NCBI GenBank assembly: GCA_030679915.1
Contig: JAUXRY010000018.1
Coordinates: forward strand, 1-64,000
DNA from: Thiobacillus sp.
GTDB lineage: Bacteria; Pseudomonadota; Gammaproteobacteria; Burkholderiales; Thiobacillaceae
Length of the DNA: 64,000 bases
Direction of reading: 5' to 3'
Shown: in pieces, positions 36,769 through 47,500 of the stretch
Numbering within the stretch: position 1 is the stretch's first letter
Layout: every line of letters begins with the position of its first letter
Notes under the pieces: generated by a model
The model's input: the letters and a program-made list of their open reading frames with translations, nothing else
Databases searched by the model: none
What the model was told of the DNA's origin: nothing
Translations under genes and position numbers: made by a program

Positions 36769-38433
36769 ATGTGTTTCTGGATGGTCATGATGGATTGGTT
36801 TCTCCCGCTTCTGGGTGTTTGTTTGAGTTGTGGGCTGGTTGCGTCGGCGGGTGCAGCCGACGCGGTGGAGCCGCCGAATCCTGTGCCGGTGGGGGTAGCC
36901 AGACCGGCGCCTGCGGAGGCAGCGCCGGAGGCCAGCTTTGACGTATATGAATATCGGGTGGAAGGCACAACACTGTTGCCGACCATCGTGGTTGAGCAGG
37001 CGGTGTATCCGCATCTCGGCGAAAGCAAAACCCTCTCCGATGTGGAGAAGGCACGCGAAGCGCTGGAAAAGGCCTATCACGGCGCCGGTTATCTCACCGT
37101 GCTGGTGAGCATTCCGCAGCAAAAGGTGGGTGGCGGCGTGGTTAAACTCGCGGTAACCGAGGCGCCGGTAAACCGGCTGCGTGTGGTCGAGTCACGCTAT
37201 TTCAGCCTGGGCGAGATCAAGGCCGCGGCGCCCGAGCTGGCCGAAGGCAATGTGCCGAATTTTCCGCAGATGCAAAAAGAGCTGGCGGCGCTGAACCGCA
37301 GCGCCGACCGCAAGATTACGCCAGTGCTGCGCCCCGGCAAAACGCCGGGCACGGTGGAAGTGGATCTTAAGGTCAAGGACCAGTTGCCCCTGCATGGCAG
37401 CGTCGAACTCAACGATCGGTATAGCCAGGACACGACCCGAACCCGGCTGTCTGCCAACCTGCGCTGGGACAACCTGTGGCAGAAGCAACATGGGCTGGGG
37501 ATCACGGTGCAGACCGCGCCGGAAAACACCGACGAAAGCCGTGTGTTTTCGGCCAGCTACACCTGGCCGCTGGCATCCGGAAACTACCTGGCGTTTTACG
37601 GCGTGAAATCGGAGTCGGACGTAGCAGCGGTGGGCACGCTGAACGTAGTGGGTAACGGGGTGATTTTCGGCGCGCGCTACATCCGGCCGTTGCCGAGTCA
37701 CCGCGACGGCTTTTTCCACACCGCCACACTGGGCGTGGATTACAAGGATTTTGACCAGTCGGTGTCGCTCATCGGTGGCGGCGATTTCAATACACCGATT
37801 ACCTATCTGCCATTCACCCTGGGTTGGGATGGCACCTGGTTGGGCCAGAGTGAATCGGGACAGCGCCGTAGCACCAAAGTCGGCGTGGCGTTCAACTTCC
37901 ACCTGCGCGGACTGGTGGCGGATGAGCAGGAGTTTGCTGACAAGCGTTTTAAAGGCCGGGCGAATTATGCCTACCTGCGCGGCACCGCATCGCACGACGA
38001 AGCCTGGTCAAACGGCTGGGGCGTGAATGCGCGCGTCGGCTGGCAGATCGCCGCGCAACCCCTGATTTCCAATGAACAGTTCGCCATCGGCGGCGTCGAC
38101 ACCGTGCGTGGTTATCTGGAATCCGCAGCGCTGGGGGAAAACGGCGCCAACCTCAATCTGGAAGCACGCACACCGAGCTTTGCCAAAAAGCTGTCCGATT
38201 CGGTCGACGAACTGCACCTGCTGGCCTTCGTCGACGTCGGTTCGGTGCGTGTGCGGGAACCGCTCCCCGGACAGGACGACCGCTTCACGCTGGCGGGCGC
38301 CGGAGTTGGCATGCGCCTGAAGGGCTGGGGCGGCGTCTCGGCCGGACTCGACTGGGCGGTAGCGCTCAAGGAGCGGGGCAATACCGAGCGCGGCGACAGC
38401 CGCGGACATTTCAGACTGGGCTACGAATGGTAG
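36769..38433 (+). CDS. Two-partner secretion transporter, ShlB/FhaC/HecB family (TpsB)
   Basis: This outer-membrane protein of about 554 residues has a signal peptide (ending near SAGAADA) and a proline-rich linker. A POTRA-type domain follows (about 60-210; FDVYEYRVEGTTLLP and YHGAGYLTVLVSIPQQKV). A 16-strand barrel then contains the TpsB motif IGGVDTVRGYLESAALGENG. It should export the haemagglutinin-like protein encoded 124 bases downstream. The start is uncertain: ATG codons at 36769, 36781, 36787 and 36790 are all in frame and no strong ribosome-binding site decides between them. It is the first of nine same-strand genes with related surface functions. Confidence 0.92.
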   Translation: MCFWMVMMDWFLPLLGVCLSCGLVASAGAADAVEPPNPVPVGVARPAPAEAAPEASFDVYEYRVEGTTLLPTIVVEQAVYPHLGESKTLSDVEKAREALEKAYHGAGYLTVLVSIPQQKVGGGVVKLAVTEAPVNRLRVVESRYFSLGEIKAAAPELAEGNVPNFPQMQKELAALNRSADRKITPVLRPGKTPGTVEVDLKVKDQLPLHGSVELNDRYSQDTTRTRLSANLRWDNLWQKQHGLGITVQTAPENTDESRVFSASYTWPLASGNYLAFYGVKSESDVAAVGTLNVVGNGVIFGARYIRPLPSHRDGFFHTATLGVDYKDFDQSVSLIGGGDFNTPITYLPFTLGWDGTWLGQSESGQRRSTKVGVAFNFHLRGLVADEQEFADKRFKGRANYAYLRGTASHDEAWSNGWGVNARVGWQIAAQPLISNEQFAIGGVDTVRGYLESAALGENGANLNLEARTPSFAKKLSDSVDELHLLAFVDVGSVRVREPLPGQDDRFTLAGAGVGMRLKGWGGVSAGLDWAVALKERGNTERGDSRGHFRLGYEW

Positions 38434-38449
38434 TGAGCCGATCGGCTCA
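38434..38449. promoter_or_regulatory. 16-bp perfect palindrome after the TpsB stop
   Basis: TGAGCCGATCGGCTCA begins at the base after the stop codon of the transporter gene and lies 109 bases before the exoprotein start. A gap-free palindrome fits an operator better than an RNA hairpin. Function unknown. Confidence 0.4.
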
Positions 38450-38557
38450 TTCCCAATGAAACACAAAAGACCTATCTGAAGGTTAACTTAGAGACAGGCA
38501 AGACAGACGACGGCCGCACAGCACGATTGATATGCCGGTCGTCATCAGGAGAACACC

Positions 38558-41500
38558 ATGAATCGCAACTGTTACCGGCTGGTTTTCAACACAACTTTAG
38601 GCATGATGGTGCCGGTGGCCGAAACTGCGCGCCGCGCCGGAAAATCTAGCCAAGGCAAGGTGGCGAGCGGGGCGGCGCTGGCGGGGCTGCTGCTGGTGAG
38701 TCCGGTGCAGGCTGAGTTGCCGGTGGCGAGTGTGAATTTTGCCGGGCAGGGCACAACGGCGAGTTACCAGGCGAACGGTACACAGGCTTATATCAATCAG
38801 GTGGGCAGCAAGGCCATCGTTAACTTCCAGAGCTTTAACGTCAGCGCCGGGCATGACGTGCAGCTTCTTCAGGTCGACAACCTGGCCACCCGGAATCTGG
38901 TGCAGGGCGCCAACTTTGCAATGCTTGCTCGCATTCATGATCAGAACCCCAGCGTCATTGCGGGCAGCATTTCGCAGGCGGCTGGTCAGCAGGTCAACCT
39001 GACGTTGGTCAACCCGAACGGCATCGCCTTTATGGGTGGATCGCAGGTGAACCTGAACAGCTTCACGGCAAGCACGTTGAATATCAAGGATATTTATTTC
39101 CTGAATTCATTTCTGGGTGACACGCTGAATCCGCAGTTCGAAAAAAATCTTGAGGGGGGAGAAGGGCGTGGCTTCATCAAGGTATTTGAAGGCGCACAGA
39201 TAACGGCAGGCAGTCAGGGCAGGGTGATGTTGATTGCGCCGACAGTGGTGAACAAGGGCAAGGTGACCACGCCCGACGGACAAGTGATCTTGGCTGCTGG
39301 ATCCAAGGTGTACCTGCGCTCGGCGGCAGGCGAGGACAGCAACGTACGTGGTCTGCTGGTGGAAGTGGACAGCGCGGCCGGGTTGTCCGATTTTGACACC
39401 GTTAATCCGGACGTGAAGGACGGAATGCTTGACGGCCAAACCGTGAGCCTGACCAACGTGGCGGAAGACAAGCTGGGCCATGTGACCAATCTCGGTGAGC
39501 TGACCACACCGCGCGGCAATGTCACCATGGTGGGCTTCGCAGTGAATCAGAAAGGGATCGCGCGGGCGACGACCTCGGTGATCGCTAACGGCTCGGTCTA
39601 CCTGATGGCGAAAGATACGCAGTCGGTGACCCAGGTTGGATCCGATACCCGAGTTGGCTCGTCGCGCGCGGGGCGTGTGCTGCTGGGTGAGAGAAGCTTG
39701 ACCGAGGTATTGCCCGACGTGGCCGACGCCACCACGGGGTTGGATGGCACCACGGGCAAGGGCCTGGCGAAGGCATCGCAAGTCAAAGTGCTGGGCCAGG
39801 ATATTCGCATGGCCAGTGGGGCAGTGATCAATGCGCCGGCGGCCGAGGTTGAATTCAAGGCAGTCGATCATCCAGACGATCCATTAGTGCTGGCTCAGAG
39901 CGGCCAGGCTGCATCTGATACGGCGCGTATTCATATTGCCAGCGGCGCGCGCATCAGCGTGGCAGGCCTGGAGGATATTGCCGTATCCGCTGCACGAAAT
40001 GCCGTCGAGGTGGAGTTGCGCGGTGACGAGCTGAAGGACTCTCCCGTCAACCAGCAGGGTAGTCTGCGCGGCGAAAAGGTCTATGTCGACATCAACCGGG
40101 CATTAGCCAATGCCGATGCAGGCAAGTCCACTCTCATCGCGCAGGACAGTCTGGAAAGCTATCAGGCTAAGCTGGAACGCGGCGTGGCCGAGCGTTCGAC
40201 GGCTGGGGGCAATGTGCGTTTGATATCTTCGGGTGAGACCATTCTGGAAAATGGCGCGCAATTCGATTTGTCCGGCGGCAGCGTGCGCTATACCGCGGCC
40301 AACATGAAAACCACGCTGCTGACAAGCAGCGGCAAGCTGGTTGACATTGCGGAAGCCAATGCCGAAACGCGCTATGACGGCATTGCTACACGCTTCGTTA
40401 AGGACTATGAGCGCTGGAATGTGAAGGAAGTGATCGATCTGGGACAGAGTTACCGCCATGACCCCGGATACATCGAGGGCAAGGATGCTGGCTCGTTGAG
40501 TGTAGTTGGCATGAAGGCTGTGGTGATGAAGGCTGACATCCAGGGACGCACCACCGTAGGGGAATTGCAGCGTGAAGCGGGTACTGCGCCTGCAGGGGCG
40601 AGCCTGACTATCGGTCGTTTGGTTGACACGTCTGGCAAGGACTATAAGCAGAACCAGCGCGTGGAGTTCGCGCGCACGGGCGTGTCGCTTCCGGTCGATT
40701 TCAAGTTTGGCGACGCCTTGGCACAGGACCTGAAGGACACGCTGGTGCTGAACCCCGACTTGATGGGCAAGGACAAAGTCGCGCAGTTGGACGTCTTCAG
40801 TAACAATGCAGCTGAAGTGCGTGATGCCTTGCGTGCGCCAACGGGTGGAGGCGTGACAATCACCGCTCAAAATGTGGCCGTCAAGGCTGACATCCAGGCT
40901 GATGCGGGCACGATTGCGCTGATTGCCAGCCGGAATATTGTCAATGGCAATCCGCAGTCGTCCGACGTCACGGTTGATGACGGCGTGAGCCTGTCCGCCA
41001 GGGGCGGATGGGTGAACGACCTACCTACCGCCCCCGGTAAAACGCATGACGCTGTACACATCGACGGCGGCTCGATCACGCTGTCAGCGGCAGAGGGCGA
41101 CGTGGTAATCGGGCAAAACGTCGAGCTCGATGTCGATGGCGGTGCGCGCATCAAGCCAGACGGCAAGATCAAGAACGGCAAGGGCGGCGACGTGACGCTG
41201 GAGGCAGGCGGTGTTTTGCATCTCGGTAGCGAAGCGCATGGCTATGCGCCCGGCAAGGGCGGAACCTTTACGCTCAAGTCTCAGCGGATTGTGATTGGAG
41301 GCACGCCACAGGCCGATGCGCTCAATCTCGACGCGGAATTTTTCGAACGCGGCGGTTTTGCCAATTTCAATCTGACCGGCTCCAACGGCATCGATATCGC
41401 TGATGGCACGACGCTGCGCCCGACCGTGATCAGCCGCGAATTGCTCACTGGAATGACGCTCAAGCAGACGGGAAGCGACATGGCGGCGTTCTCGCGCCTG

Positions 41501-44500
41501 ACCAAACAGGATGACCGGGTGCGCCAGGCAGCGAATGTGAGTTTTACTAGCGCTAATACCGACGCAATTACTCGCCTTGGCGAGAACGCCAGCATCCTGG
41601 CCGACGACAAGGCGAAAATCGGTTTCAATGCCAAGACTCGCGTTGTGTTGCTGGGCAAAGTGCAGGCTGCGGGCGGCAGTGTTGAGGTCAGGGCGGGTGG
41701 TAGCCAGTTCGATGCGTCTGCCGCAGTTTGGTTGGGTGAGGATTCAGTGCTGGATGTCGCCGGCGTAGCGCGTACCTACAAGGACGCACGTGGCCTGACC
41801 CAGGGCGAGGTACTTAACGGCGGCAGCGTGAAGCTGGCGGGGGAAGCGTATGTCGTGACCGAGGCCGGCTCACGCATCGATGTCTCGGGGGCGGCGCCGG
41901 TGCGGCTGGATGTGCGCAATGAAGCCGGCGGCCTGGGGCGGATGGTAGGCAGCGATGCCGGCACGGTGGAAGTGAGCACGACTGAGGGTGCCCTGCTCGA
42001 CGGCATGCTGGTGGCGCATGCGGGCAGCACAGCAAACCGGGGGGGGGCGTTCAGTATCAAATTAGACGACACCCGTAATCGTATCGAGGTCACCGGTGCG
42101 CCGACCAATGAGCGGGTACTGCGCTTGGCTCAAACGGTTGCACCGCAGGCAGGCGGGATGGTGCCGGGCGCTGCGGTACCGGATGGTTTTAACGGCAATT
42201 CCCGCGTCGGGACTCAGGCGCTTGAGAATGCTGGCTTTGATCGCCTGGCGTTTGCAGGTGGTGACGCGATCAAGCTCGAGAACAGCCTCGATCTGGGCGC
42301 CGGGCGGACCGTGCCATTGCGCGATATTAAGCTGGATACGATGCGTGTAGAAACGGCGGGGGGCGATGCTGCGTTGTCTGCGCATGCTATCCATCTCACC
42401 AATAGTTACATGACTGATGTTTCTGTGGTTCCCGTACCGCAGGCTGGCAGCGGTACACTGACTGCGCAGGCACAGCAGTTGAAGTTGGATGGCGAAGTGA
42501 CCTTGACTGGCATGGAGAAAGCCGTGCTCAAGGGTGAGGAAACCGTGTTGCTCGCGGGACGTTTCGTCGCGAGCAATCCTGGCTTTAATCGTCCTGCCGC
42601 GTACCAAGGCAGCCTGAAAACGGCGGCCGATCTGGTGATCCACGGCGCGGTCATTGCGCCAGCCACGGCGGTGCAATACCGGATCGAGGCGCCTGGCAAG
42701 AACGTGCACTTCAGCAGCAACACCCACGCCCCATCGATGCCGCTGTCGGCCTTGGGCAGCTTGAGTGTGGTCGCTGCCGATATCGTGCAGGCGGGCAACG
42801 TGTGGGCGCCGTTCGGCCAACTCGAATTCAATGCCAGCAACAAGCTGGAATTCAGGGATGGCAGCTTGACCTCGGTCGCCGCTACGCCAGGCAGTGTGCT
42901 GCCCTTTGGTCAGATTCAAAATGGCCGCACCTGGGTGTATGACATCAACCCGGCCATCGCGGATGCCATCAACCCGGATAATGGCGATCTCGCGCAATCC
43001 ACGCTGGAAGGTAAGTCGGTTCGTATGGCGGGAGCACGCATCGACATGCAGGTCGGCGCCAGAATCGATCTCGCGGGTGGCGGCGATGTGCTGGCCTATG
43101 AGTTTTCCGTTGGTCCCGGTGGCTCGCGCGACATCCTGAGTGACAAGAACACCTACGCCATCCTGCCCGGATACAACGGGGCGTTTGCGCCGGTCGACGT
43201 GCAGGAAAAATTTGACCGTGGCAGCGGCGAGTCAGTGTATCTATCCGGCGTGCCGGGCCTCGCCGACGGAGTCTATACCTTGCTACCAGCGCACTATGCC
43301 CTGTTGCCTGGTGCTTATGCGGTCAAACTCGACACTGGCATCAAGGACGTGATGCCAGGGCAGGCTTATAGCCGCCAGGATGGCGTGCGCATTGCGGCAG
43401 GCTATGTTACGGATAGCCGTGTTGGTGCACCTAAGGACGCGCGTTGGCAGGGCGTGCAGGTGCTGACGCGTGACCAGGTGAGAGCGCGCTCCGAATTCAC
43501 GCTGACACGGGCATCGCAATTCTTTGCTGGCAGCGCAAGCCTTCCCCAGGATGCGGGCTTGCTGTCGGTGAAGACTACCGGAAGCGGCGCGGATGCGCTG
43601 AAACTGGATGCAATCTACAACTTCACAGCATCAGACGGTGGGCGCGGCGCAAAAATAGACATCAGTGCGCAGAAGTTGGCTGTGACCAGCGGATCGCCTT
43701 CTGGTATTGACCCGGAGGCGGTGGTGCTCGATGCGGACAAGCTCAACGCGCTGGGTGCAGACAGCCTGCTCATTGGCGCCACGCGCACCGTCGTCGACGG
43801 TGCCACCACGCTGACGGTCGGCGCGGAATCCGTCATCCTCGCCAACGATGCGGCTCATGCGCTGAAGGGCGGCGAAGTGATGTTGGCGGCAACGGATACG
43901 CTGGTTCTGAAGACAGGTAGTGCAATCGACGCACAGGGCGAAGCGGGCAATGCCGGTGCTTATACCACCGCAGGTAATGGGGCATTCGTGCGCGCGGCCT
44001 CCACTACCGCGACCTTTGCGCGTTCCGATAACCCCGATCGCAGCCAGGGCACGCTGACCGGCGCGGTAGACAGTACGGTGATGGCCGCCGATTCGATCAC
44101 GCTTGATGCGACGAAGGAAAACGCATTCAAGGGAACGGCTAAATTCGAGCAACAAAAGACCGTGAACGGTGTCGCGCTCAGGGTACCCGTTGCGGGTAAT
44201 TTGGCAGTGGGTGCTAGCCGCATCAACTTTGGCGCCGCACCAGCGGGCAGCGACGGACTCACTTATACACAGGCCGCCCTGGATGCGATCGATTTGGCTG
44301 GGCTCACGCTCACCAGCTACACGACATTCGATCTGTATGGCGACGTGGTTGTCGGCAAACTCGATGTGGACAATCAGCCCGTCCTGAAAAACCTGACCTT
44401 GCAGGGCGCAGGGCTGGCAGGTGTCGATAACGCTGGTCAAACTGCACAGCTCAATGCGCAACACCTGATCTTGACCAACCCCGGCAACTCATCAGCCTTT

Positions 44501-47500
44501 ACGCCGGGCGGCACGCTGGGTAGTGGCAACCTCAAGATGACTGCCAACACCCTGACGCTGGGTGCGGGCGATAAATCCATCCAGGGATTTGGCGCGGTCA
44601 CGATGACAGCGAACGAACTGGTCGCCGCTGCGGGAACAGGCACGCTCGATGTCGCCGCACCTGTGACGCTGAATGTCGCACGCATCAGCGGCGAGCGGGG
44701 CGCGAATCAGAGTCTGAATTCCACAGGTGCACTGAAGGTGACGCAGCATATCGCCGATCGCACCCTGGCGCCCGTCACCGCGCTCGGCGCGAAGTGGGCA
44801 CTACAAGGCAGCTCGGTCGATTTCGATTCCCGTGTTGAATTGCCGTCGGGGAGTATCAAGCTCACGGCCCGCTCAGGTGATGTGAAGTTGGGTGAAAACG
44901 CCAAGGTCGATGTGGCCGGGCGTGTGGTGCAGTTCTTCGACGTGACGAAACCCAGTTGGGGCGGAACGGCGGAATTTGTCAGTGACGCCGGTAATGTGGA
45001 TTTTGTCGAGGGCTCGGAGGTGGATGTGTCTGCCGCTGCAGGCGGTGATGCCGGATCGTTAAAAGTGCGCGCAGCCAATGGCTCATTCACGTTCGTCGAC
45101 GGCACGATGCTAGGCCAGACGCCGGCCGACGCCAGCGGACAACGTGGCGAAGGCGCGCACGTGGCGGTTGACGCCGGCACGCTCGCCAGCTTCTCGTCGC
45201 TCAATTCCGCGCTCAACAGCGGTGGTTTCGACGGAGAGCGATCAATACGTGTGCGCAATGGCGATGTGAGCATCGCTGCGACCGATGTGGTCAAAGCCGT
45301 CGACATCCAGATCGCTGCCGATGGTGGCAAGCTCGATGTGGCTGGCGAGCTTGATGCGTCGGGTGTTGCCGCTGGACGTATTGGTCTGTATGCAAAAGGT
45401 GATGTGAATGTGCTGGGCAGTGCAAGCTTGACGGCCAAGTCCAGCGGTGTGCACAAGGATGGCGGCGACATCGAGATCGGGACGCGCGATGGCAGTATCA
45501 ACCTGGCCGCAGGCAGTACCTTCAATGTTGCCGGGGTCAGTGGACAGGGAGGCACCGTGTTGCTGCGCGCACCGCGTATCAGCGGCGATACCGACGTGGC
45601 GGTCACGGCGCTGGATAGCACGATTATTGGCGCACGCTCTGTGTCGATAGAGGCGGTCAAGGAGTACGACAACAAGACCACGCTCGATACCAGCAACACG
45701 AACAGTGGCGAGACGCTCGGTCTTGAAGTCATCAAGAACGACAATGCCAAATTCGCTGGCCACATGGATGTCGGCGGCAATTATGTCGATCATTTCGCCG
45801 CAATCAGGGAGCGTCTCGGGCAGCCGGACATCCATGTTTTGTCCGGTGTTGAGGTGCGTTCAAACGGGGATCTGACCTTGACGGGCGCGGACTGGAATCT
45901 CAAGGACATGCGCGACAACGGGGAGGTGGGCGCGCTGACGCTGCGCGCAGCGGGTAATCTCAATATCGATGCCAGTCTGTCGGACGGCTTTGGCCAGACC
46001 ACGCCAATCAAGAGCGGTTCCAATCCGACCGATTTGCTTGCAGGCGACTCGTGGCGCTACCGCCTGGTCGCGGGCGCTGACGCCAACGCGGCCGATCCGC
46101 TAGCGGTCAAGTCGGAAGCAGGCAACTTCAGTCTGGCGGCGAACAAGCTGATCCGCACCGGCACAGGCGATATTCGCGTGGCATCCGGCGGCGATATCGT
46201 GCTAGGCAACGACAAGTCGGTGATTTATACGGCTGGGCGGCTTGCCGATGCGCGTGACAATTTCACCAACCCCTCCTGGTCGAGCTCGGTCGTGCCGAAC
46301 TTTGCCCAGTTCAGCCAGGGCGGCGGCGATGTATCGCTCGTGGCAATGGGCAGTATCGTCGGCAGCGCTTCCACGCAGTTGATCAACAATTGGTTGTTCC
46401 GCCAGGGGCGTCTCGATACCGCTGGCACCGGCTATATCGCACAGCCGGCGTGGTGGGTCCGCTTCGATCAGTTCCGCCAGGGCATTGGTGCGCTGGGCGG
46501 CGGCGATGTGCGCATCAAGGCGGGCGGCAATATCGAGAATCTGTCGGCACACGCTCCGACGCAGGCGCGAATGGACTCAACCACGCCAGATTCCAGCGCT
46601 CTGGTTCAGACCGGCGGCGGCATGGTGCGGGTGGAATCCGGCGGCGATCTGCTGGGCGGCCAGTATTTCGCTGACCGGGGCGACGTGGTGCTGAAGGCTG
46701 GGGGCAAGGTTGACAATGGAGGCCAGTTCAATGAAAGCGGCGTTCCGGTCTACACCATCGTCGCGTTGGGCGACGGCGCTGCTCGTGTAAACGCGTGGGG
46801 CGATGTCAACATTAACGCCGTATTCAACCCGACGTTGTTCAATCAGTCGAAAAGCAATGGCAGCTCGACGTCCAAGTCGATTTTCAACGTGACCAATAAT
46901 TCCGGTCGCGAAAGTGTGTTTTCGACCTACTCTGATGCCAGCTCGGCCAGCCTGCAAAGCTTGAACGGAACCGCGCAACTGCATGGCACGTCAGCCGTGA
47001 ACTCGCAACTCTTTCAGAAACCACTCAACGACAATCAGTCGCCTACACTGTATGGACTGGATATTCTGCCGCCCAGCTTCAACATGGTCGCCTTCCAGGG
47101 TGACGCGGTATTTGGGAACCCTGGAGACGCGATAGCACTGGTCATGCAGTCTGCGCCGGATTCAAGGCTGGAATTGTTGGCACGTCATTCGATTAACCTG
47201 AACACGACGCTGGTGATGAGCGATCGTGCACCGAAGAATACGCCAAATGCCGCGCTTCCAGGCGATCCCACCGCAACGCCCAATCCGGTCGCAGAATGGG
47301 GTAGCAAGGAAAACAACCCGGCCTTTTTTGCACCGGAGCCTGTGCATTCTACTGACTTGGAGCCAGTGCGTGTCTATGCTGTGCAAGGCGATATCGTGGG
47401 GATATCTGCGGCGAAAAACAGCCCACAGCGACTCGATCTGCCCAAGGCCTTTGTTGTCCAGGCCGGGCGCGACGTCAGGAACGTCAGCATTGAAGCGCAG

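Noticed and set aside
44707-45780. 357-codon minus-strand open frame inside the exoprotein gene
   Set aside because: Low-complexity Ser/Pro/Thr/Ala shadow of the repetitive Gly/Asp-rich coding strand.
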